From IMG/VR virus record IMGVR_UViG_3300013102_000021, positions 1-40,134 of that record: a stretch of DNA of 40,134 bases, one strand, 5' to 3'. Each line of letters begins with the position of its first letter. The stretch's first letter is position 1. The DNA is from a virus. Positions 6,368 through 14,986 of the stretch are shown piece after piece. A program made the position numbers and the translations under genes. The notes under the pieces are model-generated. The model did no database searches, was not told where the DNA came from, and saw only the letters and a program-made list of their open reading frames with translations.

Positions 6368-7078
6368 TTAAGTAACGCGGAACAGACTCCCGAATGAGTC
6401 AATGTAGACGTTCGGGGCCTGAGTCGTGCTGCTCACCCCGGCGAGTGACACGTTGTCGGCGGATACGGTGCCACCGACGAAGAGCGCCCCGCTCGTCGCC
6501 ACGGTCGGAGCCTGTAGGTAGATCGCTACGGGTGCGCTCAGTCCTCCCACCGCACCGCCGTTCGATAGGGCCGGGTCGAGCACCATGCTCCCGACGGTGA
6601 CCTTGCCGCCGCCCGTTACTGCCATGTCGCCCTCGAGCGTGGATTCGCCCTTGATGCCGAGCGTGCCGGTGATGTCCGTTGCGCCCTTCACGTGAAACGG
6701 GCCAACCACTGTTGCGTCCCCGGTGATGTCGGTCGCGCCCTTCACATGGAAGGGGCCGTTCACGGTCGTGTCACCGTTCAGCGCCGTGTTGCCCGTCACT
6801 GTCAGCGGCCCGGTGATTCCCGTCGCCCCCGAGATCGTCACCGGCCCGGTAAACGTGATCGTCCCGTCAGCGTTCAACGTGCCCGACATTGTGAGCGTCC
6901 CCGACACGGTGAGCGTCCCCGTGACGCTCTCGGAACCCTCAACGATCAGGCCCTCAGCGGACACGATACGTAACGCACCCTCAGACACGGACGTGTAACC
7001 GACAGGCTGCGTCGTCTCGAGAATGTGCAGCCGACGCAGGATGTCTTTGAGCTCGGAGCTATTCAGGTTGTCAACCAA
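6368..7078 (-). CDS. Repeat-containing minor tail / fibre protein
   Basis: A 236-aa protein. An N-terminal helix (about 5-24, LNSSELKDILRRLHILE) probably trimerises. From about residue 50 to 160 there are short Gly/Thr-rich repeats (GTLTVSGTLTMSGTLNADG and similar) typical of beta-solenoid fibre shafts, including two identical GPFHVKGATDITG units at 108-120 and 126-138. The C terminus (LYQAPTVATSG-like to YIDSFGSLFRVT) resembles the tip found on many actinophage fibres. It overlaps the upstream tail gene by 8 bp. Confidence 0.75.
   Translation of the reverse strand: MVDNLNSSELKDILRRLHILETTQPVGYTSVSEGALRIVSAEGLIVEGSESVTGTLTVSGTLTMSGTLNADGTITFTGPVTISGATGITGPLTVTGNTALNGDTTVNGPFHVKGATDITGDATVVGPFHVKGATDITGTLGIKGESTLEGDMAVTGGGKVTVGSMVLDPALSNGGAVGGLSAPVAIYLQAPTVATSGALFVGGTVSADNVSLAGVSSTTQAPNVYIDSFGSLFRVT
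6666..6757. repeat. Tandem DNA repeat in the fibre gene
   Basis: Two near-identical units of about 38 bp (about 6666-6703 and 6720-6757) encode the duplicated GPFHVKGATDITG segment. Differences are mostly synonymous, so this is an older duplication rather than an assembly artefact. Confidence 0.7.
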
Positions 7079-8156
7079 TGGGCTGCACCTCCGGTTCCAC
7101 TGTTCGGCTCATGTCCCCAGAGAGACCGAGCACAAGATGATTAGTTGCACCATCCGCAAGGAACGGGTCGCCGTAGTTCTCCAACCGGATGCGCGCCCCG
7201 GGCTGCAGGGCGGCGATGTCGAGGAGCTCATTGCCCGAGTCGTCCTGAGTGGCGACGAGGGAGAAATCCCACTGCACAATCGGGGACCGGTGCTCCACGA
7301 GGTCCGTCATTGCCATCGAGTTGAGGCGGTCACCATCCGACACGTCTTTCGCTGAACGGGCCGCATCGCGCACGGGAATCGTCGGGCCGCTCACGAACCC
7401 GGCCTCACCGAAACGCATGTCCGCCTCGGTGCCCTTGCCCATGTAGAAGCACCCCGAAAGCTGCTTCGCCCCATCCGTCCGCACAGTGAGGTTGGACACG
7501 ATGGGGTGGTCGACGGTCAGGGGGAACTCGAACTGCGCCCCAGTCAGGGGCGCCCCCACCCGCGTCTGCCAGCGCAACCACCCATTGGCGTCGAGATACG
7601 GTTGCAGGTCAACCTGGTAACCGAGAGCTTCCACCTGCCGAAGCAGATCCTCAATCGTGGACCACTCGTAGTTGTGCCAGGTGAACGAGAGACTGCCGGA
7701 ACTGTCAGCCGGCAGATCAAACGGAAGCCGCCACGTACTGCCCCACGAGTTCACGGCCCGGTCAAGGATCGCCCGAACCGCGCCGGCTGCTGAACGATTG
7801 GACACGGTGAGGTTGCCGCCCCCGTACGTGCTCACCCCGAACGTCAACCGTTGGGAGAACAACGCCCGAATGTCGGTGTGATTCACCGTCAGCGTCCCAG
7901 AGGTTCGGTTATACGCCGAGTCGAGGATCATGCCCGCATACACGACAGCACCGGCCCAGCGGACCGCGAGCGTGCGCGCGTTCGGCTGCATCAAGTCCCG
8001 CCATGTCGACGCGGGGAAACCTCTCCCTGCATCGCCGACGCGGAAGGTGTGAGAGCCGGACCCATCACTGATCGCCCGCCGCCACCTGCCATCTGACGGA
8101 AACACATCCGCGAGGGGCTGGCCGGTGATGGTGTCGTAGATCCCGAAAGACCACAT
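7071..8156 (-). CDS. Tail tip protein (Tal/gp27-like minor tail protein)
   Basis: A 361-aa protein whose N-terminal half follows the pattern of Siphovirus ReqiPepy6 gp37-like/Tal baseplate hub proteins: GIYDTITGQPLADVFPSDGRWRR, then WAGAVVYAGMILD, and a strand-rich region ending with ARIRLENYGDPFLADG. It sits just after the distal tail protein gene, the standard location of the hub. No peptidase motif is apparent, so it is structural rather than a tail lysin. The GC-rich coding pattern matches the rest of the late operon. Confidence 0.75.
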   Translation of the reverse strand: MWSFGIYDTITGQPLADVFPSDGRWRRAISDGSGSHTFRVGDAGRGFPASTWRDLMQPNARTLAVRWAGAVVYAGMILDSAYNRTSGTLTVNHTDIRALFSQRLTFGVSTYGGGNLTVSNRSAAGAVRAILDRAVNSWGSTWRLPFDLPADSSGSLSFTWHNYEWSTIEDLLRQVEALGYQVDLQPYLDANGWLRWQTRVGAPLTGAQFEFPLTVDHPIVSNLTVRTDGAKQLSGCFYMGKGTEADMRFGEAGFVSGPTIPVRDAARSAKDVSDGDRLNSMAMTDLVEHRSPIVQWDFSLVATQDDSGNELLDIAALQPGARIRLENYGDPFLADGATNHLVLGLSGDMSRTVEPEVQPIG

Positions 8157-8164
8157 GCCGCCCC

Positions 8165-8911
8165 CTAAATGTATGTGTCAGTGACGGCGGCAGTGAGAGT
8201 GCCAGCCGTGGATGTCATCGCGACGGTCGCGCCCGGTGGGATCGCCCACGTCTGCGCCCGACCCACAGCACCAATCTGCACGGCCCCGTCCACAGTCAGC
8301 CGCCCCGTAACCATGTCGATGGTGTGCGGGTGACCAGAGACCAGCGCCTTCGTGACCGTGAACGTCTTACCGGACGGGCCGTTGATCGTGTACCCGCCCG
8401 CCGCTGAACCGGTCACTGTCAGCACGGGAGAGGCGGGGAAGTTGCCGTAATGGTAAGCAGCCGCACCGCCGGGGAACGTCCGCACCTCCCCGTACCTCCG
8501 TGGGTCCGGGCACCACAACTGCAGCTGGAAGTCCGCATACGGTTGCCCACCCCACGCCTGCCACTTCGTGCGCGACGCCAACCGGCACTGCGCCCACGTA
8601 GTCAGGCCGAACTCCTCGACGACGATCCGCCCCGAGTCCCCGCGCGTCAACAGCCCCGTGACCTGCGACCGGTACCAGCCCAGCTTCTCCACGGAGGAGG
8701 CCACGCAGCGCCCGGCAATCGTGAGCACCCGAGCCGCCGGCAACCCCGGCAGGTCGAACGAGCCGGGCGCCTGAGGTATCGCGATGTCCTCGCGCCGCAT
8801 GTCGACGGCATCGTTCCAGCCGTCGATCCCATCCGGCCCCAGCTCGAGGCCTTCGGTGACACGGTCGGCGCTGATGGACACTGGCCCGATGCGCACGTTC
8901 GCTCGTGTCAT
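8165..8911 (-). CDS. Distal tail protein (Dit-like)
   Basis: A 248-aa protein immediately following the tape measure, where the distal tail protein is encoded in siphoviruses. The N-terminal half (about 1-120) has the compact beta pattern VRIGPVSISADR through GSFDLPGLPAARVLTIAG; the second half (about 150-248) is a galectin-like beta domain beginning near SPVLTVTGSAAGGYTING. It would form the hexameric ring at the tail tip. ATG 8911 overlaps the tape measure stop in TGATG. Confidence 0.75.
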   Translation of the reverse strand: MTRANVRIGPVSISADRVTEGLELGPDGIDGWNDAVDMRREDIAIPQAPGSFDLPGLPAARVLTIAGRCVASSVEKLGWYRSQVTGLLTRGDSGRIVVEEFGLTTWAQCRLASRTKWQAWGGQPYADFQLQLWCPDPRRYGEVRTFPGGAAAYHYGNFPASPVLTVTGSAAGGYTINGPSGKTFTVTKALVSGHPHTIDMVTGRLTVDGAVQIGAVGRAQTWAIPPGATVAMTSTAGTLTAAVTDTYI

Positions 8912-11799
8912 CAGAGGCTCCTCAGCTGGTAGTTGAGCTCGGCGGCGGCGATGCGTCCGATGGTTTCCTCGGACATGCCGGGCTGCGGGTACACGTTGAC
9001 GGTGGCTCCAGCGCGGGGTGCGACAGGGGCGTGCGTGGACCCGCCCTGCGCGAATCGCTGCACGCCGGCCGGCACCAATTGGTACCCGAACTCGGACGCG
9101 GCAGCAGCGAGCACCTGAGTGGACCGCTGACGCTTCCCCAACGCTGCGGGGATATACCACTCGCCGCCGGTCTCCGGTTCCGCCCACACGCGCATGGTGC
9201 CCGCGCGCGCGAACTGTGCGATGTGGTTCTCACGGCCACCGTTGGCGTAGAAGTTGACCTTCCCACCGTCGGCTTTCGTAATGCCACCGCCGCCGGCCCC
9301 GTTGGAGACGTGCAGCTCGGACGTTGCGCCGATCCCGTTGATGAGGTTCTGCACCCGTTGCAGCGCAGCCTCAGCGGCCGCCGTGTCAGCGATCGCCTTG
9401 AACTCCGCCTCAGACGGGATGTGCAGGATCTTGTCCGCGAGGTCCTGCGCCGCCTGGCCGGTAATGCCGAGATCGTTGATGCGGGTGAGCAGGGAATCGC
9501 GGGACGACTGGAGCGACTGCTCGTAGTCGTCGTAGCTTCCGCCGGCGTCGGCGATTGCTTGGCCGGAGTCGAGCGCTGCTTGTGCGATGTCGTCGAGCGC
9601 GGCCTGCATGGTCGCGCCCTTCTCCGTCGTGATGTCGAGGTCGGTGCCTGCCTTGTTGAGGTGGGCGCCGTTCTCTTCGAGCGCTGCGTCGAAGTCCCGG
9701 TAGGACTGCTCCAGCTTCCGCGCGGCGTCACGGGAGTCGAGACTCTTCCCGTTGAGGTCGTCGAGTTCCTTGGCGAGGTCGGAGACAGACGTGATCACCC
9801 CGTCCACGGCGTCCGTGACGGTGTCGTACGAGGCGGCGACCTTCTTGTTCGAGTCGGTCGTGGTCCCGTCGACGGACGCCTTCTGCTGGGCGACGCGGAT
9901 GGCTTCCTCGATGGAGCCGGACTCGCCCTTGACAGCGTTCTCTACGTCGCGGGCGGCGTCCGCTGCAAGGTCAGATGCGGGGTGAGCTTTCTCGTACGCT
10001 GCTTGCGCGGCGGCGAGTTCAGCCTTCAGCTTCTTCAGCGCATCCACGTTGCCTGTCGCGGCATCCGTGACAAGGTCGAGTCCGATCCCAAGCGACTCGG
10101 CAGCGTCGAAAGCCGACCGGCCTTCGATGCCAAAGAACGAGCCCTTGGCCGCGAGGTTCGCCTTCACCATTTCGCGGGTGCTGGCCGTGATCTTCTTCGT
10201 TGTCGTGTCGAGGGTGTCCCCGTACGCTTCCGTTTTCGCGGCCGCGTCAGCGTTGGCCCCTGCGACGGCGGCGAGCACGGCGATCACTGCGGTGATCGCC
10301 AGTCCGACGCCGCCACCCGCGAGGGCGGTCTTCTTCATGGTCGTGTTCAGGGTCTGTAGTGCCAGCTTGAACTCTGCGATCTTCGGCACGGCGAGAAGCA
10401 TGGTGCCCCCGAGGAGGAGCACAGCGGCGGTCCCCACGCCGAGCACCAGTGCGGTGCCCTGAACGGCAGGGTCCAGCTGCCCGTACCAGTCGATGAGGTG
10501 CGTGAGGATCTGCACCATGTCGCGCAGGGTGTCGTTCGCCGCTGAGCCGGTCTGGATGAGGGCAGTGTCGAGGGAGCCGCCGAGCTTCTCGATGTCGCCC
10601 GCGAGGTTGTCCTGCAGGCGTGCAGCGGTGTCCGCCGCGTAGCCGGAGTCGTCGACAGCCTTCGTCCACTTCTCGACCGCTTCCGCGCCGCCCTGGTAGA
10701 GGATGTTCGCAGCGGTGATCTGCTCGTTGCCGAAGATCCGGCCAAGCGCGGCCGAACGCTCGGCGTCCGTGAGGGTGCCGAACTTGTCCTTCAGCTGCGC
10801 GGCCACACCGGCGAGGCCGATGAACTTCCCCTGCGCGTCGAAGACGTTGACGCCGTACTCCTTCATCGTCGACGAAGCGATCTGCGACGGCGACACGAGG
10901 GACTGGATGACGCCGCGCAAGCCGGTGCCGGCTTTCTGGCCGATCTGCCCCTTCTCAGCGAACAGCGCCAGCGTGCCCACGGTCTCCTCGAGGGAGACGT
11001 TCAGGCCAGCGGCGACCGGACCCACGTATTCGAGGCCACCTGCCAGGTCATCGACGGAACCCTGCGCTTTTCCAGCGCCAGCTGCGAGGAGGTCGGCGAC
11101 GTGCTCGGTTTCTTTGCCGCTCAGGTTGAACTGCTTGAGCGTGGTCGCGGCGATCTCCGCCGACCGTGCAACGCCGAGCTGGCCAGCAGCCGCGAGAGAG
11201 AGTGAACCCTTGAGGCTGCCGGAGAGGATCTCCGACGTCGTGAGGCCAGCCTTCGACAGTTCTGTCTCCGCGTCGGCGGCTTCCGTGGCGGAGTAGGCGG
11301 TGTCAGCGCCAGCCTGGATCGCGGCGTCGCTGAGCTTCTTGATGTCCTCCGCCGGCGCGTGCGTGGCAGCGGAGACACCGGACATGCCCTTGTCGAACTC
11401 GGCGAACTTCGCGACCGTGAGCGCCGCCATGCCGGCCACCGCGGCGCCGATGCCGACAGCAGCGACACCCACAGTGCGGGCGGCGGCGTCGGACTCGCGC
11501 TTGAGCTTCTCGATCTCGGCGGCGGTCTTCTTGACCTTCGGTGCGGCAGTGTCGGACTCGTCGCCGACCTTCTTCGTCGACTTCGCGGTCTCGTCGAGGG
11601 GAGCTTTCGCCCGCTTCGCAGCCTGCCCGGTCTTGTCGACCTGCTCACCGACGGGTGCGACCTTTTTCGCCGCGGTCTCCGACGTGCCACCGAGCTGCTT
11701 GACGGCACGGTCGGCGTCCGTCAGGTCACGCTGGAAGACCTCCGCGCCGACCGTCTGGAGCCGCCAAACGATCGCCCCTGCGTTGAATGTTCCGGACAA
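8911..11799 (-). CDS. Tape measure protein
   Basis: At 962 aa this is the longest protein of the phage. The N terminus contains an A/K-rich coiled-coil region (about 30-105). A TP901/phage_tape_meas core follows (about 130-420: FDKGMSGVSAATHAPAEDIKKLSDAA through GRIFGNEQITAANILYQGG), then hydrophobic segments near 450-530 (VLGVGTAAVLLLGGTMLLAVP and GLAITAVIAVLAAVAGA) and helical stretches to the end. It sets tail length and escorts DNA into the cell. The start is TTG at 11799 with GAGGTG 7 nt upstream, inside the end of the frameshifted chaperone gene (74-bp overlap). Confidence 0.93.
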   Translation of the reverse strand: MSGTFNAGAIVWRLQTVGAEVFQRDLTDADRAVKQLGGTSETAAKKVAPVGEQVDKTGQAAKRAKAPLDETAKSTKKVGDESDTAAPKVKKTAAEIEKLKRESDAAARTVGVAAVGIGAAVAGMAALTVAKFAEFDKGMSGVSAATHAPAEDIKKLSDAAIQAGADTAYSATEAADAETELSKAGLTTSEILSGSLKGSLSLAAAGQLGVARSAEIAATTLKQFNLSGKETEHVADLLAAGAGKAQGSVDDLAGGLEYVGPVAAGLNVSLEETVGTLALFAEKGQIGQKAGTGLRGVIQSLVSPSQIASSTMKEYGVNVFDAQGKFIGLAGVAAQLKDKFGTLTDAERSAALGRIFGNEQITAANILYQGGAEAVEKWTKAVDDSGYAADTAARLQDNLAGDIEKLGGSLDTALIQTGSAANDTLRDMVQILTHLIDWYGQLDPAVQGTALVLGVGTAAVLLLGGTMLLAVPKIAEFKLALQTLNTTMKKTALAGGGVGLAITAVIAVLAAVAGANADAAAKTEAYGDTLDTTTKKITASTREMVKANLAAKGSFFGIEGRSAFDAAESLGIGLDLVTDAATGNVDALKKLKAELAAAQAAYEKAHPASDLAADAARDVENAVKGESGSIEEAIRVAQQKASVDGTTTDSNKKVAASYDTVTDAVDGVITSVSDLAKELDDLNGKSLDSRDAARKLEQSYRDFDAALEENGAHLNKAGTDLDITTEKGATMQAALDDIAQAALDSGQAIADAGGSYDDYEQSLQSSRDSLLTRINDLGITGQAAQDLADKILHIPSEAEFKAIADTAAAEAALQRVQNLINGIGATSELHVSNGAGGGGITKADGGKVNFYANGGRENHIAQFARAGTMRVWAEPETGGEWYIPAALGKRQRSTQVLAAAASEFGYQLVPAGVQRFAQGGSTHAPVAPRAGATVNVYPQPGMSEETIGRIAAAELNYQLRSL

Positions 11800-12510
11800 C
11801 GGCCATCACCTCTTTCTTGGTCCACGAGTCGGTGTCCGAGTCGAGGAGCCGGTAGACGGCCGAGCGGATGTAATGCCAGGTGCGGGTGCGGAGGGCCCGG
11901 TCAAGGTCTGGGATGAGACCGTGTTGGGCGAGGTCGAGCTCCACTTCCCCCTGCAACTGCGGGAGGACGAGGGTCCACAGCTCTACGGCTGTGATGCTCC
12001 GGGCGTCTTCGGGGACTGGTTGCGCGATCGCTTCGCGGCCGGCAGCTTTGCGACGGTCGTAGTACTCACGCCGGTAGGCGGGGTAAGTCCCGGTGATTGG
12101 ATCAGGCTGGCCAATGCCGAACTCGGCGCGGTCGTCGTTGGTGAGATCCCCAAAGTCAGGACCAGGAGCTCCAGCGCTTTTTTTGACCCGGCGAGGCCTT
12201 CACCGCCCGCGATGTACGCGTTGACGCCGTCGATGCCGAGGACCGTCTGCCAGTACAGGGCGGGGATCAGGACGGACTCACCCTCGGAGAGAGACAGTTC
12301 GTTCTGCACCCGCTCGTAGGTGGCTTCTCCGGCCGCTTCCAGCAACAGCGGCTCCATGCCCTCGGGGGAGAGCACGCCCGCGGCGATGTTGATGAACGTG
12401 TTGGTGAGCGCCTGGCCCTTCACGCCGGGGAGCGGAGCGACGACGAACGGTTCGTCGATGCCTCCCACGCGGATGTGGAGGTCGCGGCCTTGGGCTGTTG
12501 CGGTGATCAT
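11726..12510 (-). CDS. Tail assembly chaperone gpGT, made by -1 frameshift
   Basis: Extended product read as 12510-12178, then -1 at the A7 slippery run, then 12178-11726: 261 aa. The downstream frame has no stop between 12178 and 11726 and encodes a conserved-looking segment with PDPITGTYPAYRREYYDRRK and WTLVLPQLQGEVELDLA. As in lambda gpG/gpGT, the two forms chaperone tape measure and tail tube polymerisation. Position between major tail protein and tape measure is diagnostic. The frameshift is inferred from the intact overlapping frame and the heptamer. Confidence 0.85.
11983..12510 (-). CDS. Tail assembly chaperone gpG
   Basis: The unshifted 175-aa product. Residues 1-108 (DLHIRVGGIDEPFVVAPLPG to the KK at the slip site) are common with gpGT. 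Beyond the slip site the zero-frame tail (LELLVLTLGISPTTTAPSS to KTPGASQP) is low-complexity, as expected for the short form. ATG 12510 follows GGGAGAG. A stable hairpin precedes the gene and may lower its expression relative to the tail tube gene. Confidence 0.85.
   Translation of the reverse strand: MITATAQGRDLHIRVGGIDEPFVVAPLPGVKGQALTNTFINIAAGVLSPEGMEPLLLEAAGEATYERVQNELSLSEGESVLIPALYWQTVLGIDGVNAYIAGGEGLAGSKKALELLVLTLGISPTTTAPSSALASLIQSPGLTPPTGVSTTTVAKLPAAKRSRNQSPKTPGASQP
12178..12184 (-). other. Programmed -1 frameshift site A AAA AAA
   Basis: On the minus strand the chaperone frame reads GGG TCA AAA AAA GCG. The last A of TCA plus two AAA codons is a canonical X XXY YYZ heptamer. Slipping back one base opens the 151-codon gpT extension. 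Confidence 0.85.
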
Positions 12511-12547
12511 GATGCTCTCCCTGCAGAGATCGGTGGAACGGTGGGGT

Positions 12548-12577
12548 GGGCCGCGGCAGGTGTTACCGCCGCGGCCC
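12548..12577 (-). terminator. Strong hairpin after the major tail gene
   Basis: GGGCCGCGG (12548-12556) pairs with CCGCGGCCC (12569-12577), with an inner GGT/ACC pair. No T tract follows on the minus strand, so it may stabilise or attenuate mRNA rather than terminate fully. Confidence 0.5.
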
Positions 12578-12586
12578 GGAAGCGGG

Positions 12587-13327
12587 CTACGCCGCCATGT
12601 ACGGCAGCGCCGTGGATGCGCCGGTCGCGTTGGTGACGATGATCGGCGAGGACCCGGTGACGGTCGCCGGGACGACGAGCACGAGGGTGTTGTCGTCCAC
12701 GACGATGAACTCCTCCACCGGCACGGCCATGATCGTGGCGCCGGTGGTGCCGGTCAGGTTGTAGCCCTTCACGACGATCTGGTCGCCCGGGGCCGCGCCG
12801 GCGGGGAGCGCCGACTCGAGGATGGGCTCGCCACCGCCTGCGATCGGGGACACGATGTCATCGACAACACCGTCCGAGGTGAGCGTGAAGTTGTAGATGC
12901 GCTTGTCCGCGAAGCCGGTGTTCCCGAGCACGTAGGCGACCTTGAACGTCCCCTCGAACGCGGGGAGGCTGCCGTCGAGTGCGTCGAACATCTGGAAGTC
13001 CAGCTTGTTGGCGGGGCTCTTGCTGGTCGCGGCGCGGATGAGTTCCACGAGCCAGGGCTGGGCGATGTTGCCGAGGTTGTCGCGGACACCTTCGGCGGTG
13101 AACGTGATCACGTGGTTGTACGCGATGTCGTCGCTGGACTGCTGACCCTTGGTGCCGTACACCTCGCGGGAGACGGTGACACCGGTCGGGGTGTCGAGCA
13201 GGTTGTTGACGTCGCCGGTGATGTTGACGAAGACGCCGCCGATCTTCGCGCGGAGGATCGACTCGTGGGCGAGTGCGACGGCTCCCGCGGTGGGTACCGT
13301 GGTGTCGTAAAGGGTGTGGTCAGACAT
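12587..13327 (-). CDS. Major tail (tube) protein
   Basis: A 246-aa protein. Residues 1-165 form the tail-tube domain (SILRAKIGGVFVNITGDVNNLLDTPTG and related beta strands). Residues about 170-246 look like an added Ig/IPT-TIG-type domain (GDQIVVKGYNLTGTTG to SSPIIVTNATGAS), a common surface decoration of siphovirus tubes. It lies between the tail terminator and the chaperone genes and has hairpins on both sides, as expected of a highly expressed gene. AAGGAG precedes ATG 13327. Confidence 0.88.
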   Translation of the reverse strand: MSDHTLYDTTVPTAGAVALAHESILRAKIGGVFVNITGDVNNLLDTPTGVTVSREVYGTKGQQSSDDIAYNHVITFTAEGVRDNLGNIAQPWLVELIRAATSKSPANKLDFQMFDALDGSLPAFEGTFKVAYVLGNTGFADKRIYNFTLTSDGVVDDIVSPIAGGGEPILESALPAGAAPGDQIVVKGYNLTGTTGATIMAVPVEEFIVVDDNTLVLVVPATVTGSSPIIVTNATGASTALPYMAA

Positions 13328-13365
13328 GGTTTCTCCTTGTTGGGTGGGGATGCCGCAGCGCGGCG

Positions 13366-13385
13366 ACCCCTCACGCTGGAGGGGT
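13366..13385 (-). terminator. Hairpin before the major tail gene
   Basis: ACCCCTC (13366-13372) and GAGGGGT (13379-13385) form a perfect 7-bp stem with a 6-nt loop between the tail terminator stop and the major tail start. There is no T tract; a partial terminator or an RNA processing hairpin. Confidence 0.45.
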
Positions 13386-13396
13386 GGACTGTGGGG

Positions 13397-13831
13397 TTAC
13401 TGGCGGCGGCCGGTGAAGTGGAACGTCTGCGCGACGGCGGTGCGGCCTGAGGAGTCGGCGGTGAAGGTCAGCTGCGAGAACAGCTCGCACCAGGACACGT
13501 CATCGAAGGGCACGCCCTGCTTCTGGTCGAGGGCGCCGCCGACGACGGCGGCGGCGTTCTCCGCGGTGATGACGTTGCCCTTCACGCGGGTGAAGGTCTG
13601 CACCCGGTAGAGCATGTCGCCGCGCCCGTCGGGGATGGGGGACAGCCAGGTGAGGACGATGCAGTTGTCCGTGCCGGCCGCTGTGGGCAGGTCGGGGCCG
13701 TTGGTGTAGATGCCGCGCTCCGTGGACAGGTAGTTGGTGCCGTCCGACCGGTACACGCCGGCGCCCTGATCTTCGAGGTGCTGCGCGAGGGCCCGCTTGA
13801 ACAGCAGGGAGTAGGCGTCGGGATCAGCCAC
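13397..13831 (-). CDS. Tail terminator protein
   Basis: A 144-aa protein starting at GTG 13831 and overlapping the preceding gene by 8 bp. DPDAYSLLFKRALAQHLEDQGAGVYRSDGTNY at the N terminus and the later AENAAAVVGGALDQKQG match the pattern of minor-capsid/tail-terminator proteins encoded just before the major tail protein. It would cap the tail tube at the head-proximal end. Function inferred from gene order and pattern. Confidence 0.7.
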   Translation of the reverse strand: MADPDAYSLLFKRALAQHLEDQGAGVYRSDGTNYLSTERGIYTNGPDLPTAAGTDNCIVLTWLSPIPDGRGDMLYRVQTFTRVKGNVITAENAAAVVGGALDQKQGVPFDDVSWCELFSQLTFTADSSGRTAVAQTFHFTGRRQ

Positions 13832-14216
13832 GGCCAGCCTCCGTTGCGATGATCTGGGACAGCTCGTCCTTGTTCTGCAGGGCCGGGTCTTCGAGGTACT
13901 TCGACTTGCGCCCGTTCTGGAAGTTCGAGTTGCCCGAATAGCGGCGGCCGAGGGAGTCGACGAGCGGCTGGTCTTCGTGCCAGCGGGCGGCGTACGGGGT
14001 GTCGAATGCGACCTCGGCGTCATCGCCAGGGACCTCGGCGGCCACCATCTGCCCGGCGGCGACGAGGGTGCCGTCGTCGTCCATCGGCGCTTCCGCTGAC
14101 GAGAGCGCGAGGAGGCGCTCCCCGGCGAGGTTCTGCCCCTTCACCACCCCGGCGAGGATCCCGTCCGTGATGCGGGGGAAGCTGCTCGACATGCTGACCG
14201 AGATGCGAACGCCCAC
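13824..14216 (-). CDS. Tail completion / HK97 gp10-like neck protein
   Basis: A 130-aa protein with the order typical of gp10-like minor capsid proteins: an N-terminal helix, EAPMDDDGTL, DTPYAARWHEDQPLVD, and a C-terminal DELSQIIATEAGR helix. The start is GTG 14216 with AGGAGG 5 nt upstream. It lies between the head closure and tail terminator genes, so it should join head and tail. Confidence 0.7.
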   Translation of the reverse strand: MGVRISVSMSSSFPRITDGILAGVVKGQNLAGERLLALSSAEAPMDDDGTLVAAGQMVAAEVPGDDAEVAFDTPYAARWHEDQPLVDSLGRRYSGNSNFQNGRKSKYLEDPALQNKDELSQIIATEAGRG

Positions 14217-14225
14217 GGTGACCTC

Positions 14226-14570
14226 CTATGTGGCCCAGACCTCAACGTGGCCGGGCGCTTTCGGGTGTGCGTAGAACGCTGAGTCGATGACTTCCGCCTG
14301 ACGTTCGCGCGAGGAGCCCTTCCAGACGGTGACGAGCGAGCCCGGCTGCACGTCGTCGTCGGCGAGGAGGATGACGAACGTGGACGCGGTGACCTCTTGG
14401 CCGGCCGTCGACGAGGTAGAGCGGCGATCGACGACCAGCCGCGTCTTCTGCTCCACGTACGCGGGCCGGTCAAGTACCGGGTCCGCCCACGACTGGCCCT
14501 CAGCGCCGCCGCCGGTGAGCCGGGTGATGTTGATGCGGTGGGGGAGGTCTCGGGCGCGGAGACGGCGCAT
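14226..14570 (-). CDS. Head closure (stopper) protein
   Basis: A 114-aa beta-barrel-like protein in the SPP1 gp16/head-closure position. Features include RINITRLTGGGAEGQSWADP near the N terminus and DDDVQPGSLVTVWKGSSRERQAEVIDSAFYAHPKAPGHVEVW at the C terminus, a pattern repeatedly seen in head-tail connector Ad2-type proteins. GGGAG precedes ATG 14570. Confidence 0.7.
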   Translation of the reverse strand: MRRLRARDLPHRINITRLTGGGAEGQSWADPVLDRPAYVEQKTRLVVDRRSTSSTAGQEVTASTFVILLADDDVQPGSLVTVWKGSSRERQAEVIDSAFYAHPKAPGHVEVWAT

Positions 14571-14579
14571 GGTGGCTCC

Positions 14580-14984
14580 CTACGTGTGAGAGACGGCGGA
14601 GAGGAGAAGGCCCGCGTTGGCGAGGATCTCGGCAGCCTCCGGTGCGAGCCGGGACGCGGCCGCGCTCTTGGTGTTCGTCGCGCCGCCGGATGCCCCGGAC
14701 CCACCGAACGAGACGGAGCCGATCTTGGTCGGCCCGGCCTGCGACTCGGCGCCGGTTACGTCGTCGGTGTCGGCCCAGTAGGCGACCTGCGCGCACGTCG
14801 CATCCGTGAACGCCTGGTCGATGTCGGGGTCGGTCGGCATGCCGTCGACGTCGACGTCGTACACGGCGAGGCGGGTGAGGCCTTCCACGACGACGGATGC
14901 TCGCCGCAGCAGGGCATCCGTGGTCGTGTCGCCGTCGGTGAACGTGGTGTAGTCGGTGGTGGTTGCGTAGACGCGCTGGGCCAT
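14580..14984 (-). CDS. Head-to-tail adaptor protein
   Basis: A 134-aa protein matching the gp6/gp15-type connector pattern: an early YTTFTDGDTTTDALLRRASVVVEGLTRLAVYDVD helix pair, then DIDQAFTDATCAQVAYWADTDDV, and a Gly/Ser-rich linker before a C-terminal EAAEILANAGLL helix. It attaches below the portal. The next gene is the stopper protein. Confidence 0.75.
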   Translation of the reverse strand: MAQRVYATTTDYTTFTDGDTTTDALLRRASVVVEGLTRLAVYDVDVDGMPTDPDIDQAFTDATCAQVAYWADTDDVTGAESQAGPTKIGSVSFGGSGASGGATNTKSAAASRLAPEAAEILANAGLLLSAVSHT

Positions 14985-14986
14985 GC

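Noticed and set aside
8905-10359. Long plus-strand open frame opposite the tape measure gene
   Set aside because: Shadow of the tape measure coding strand in a GC-rich genome; composition biased and no start signal.
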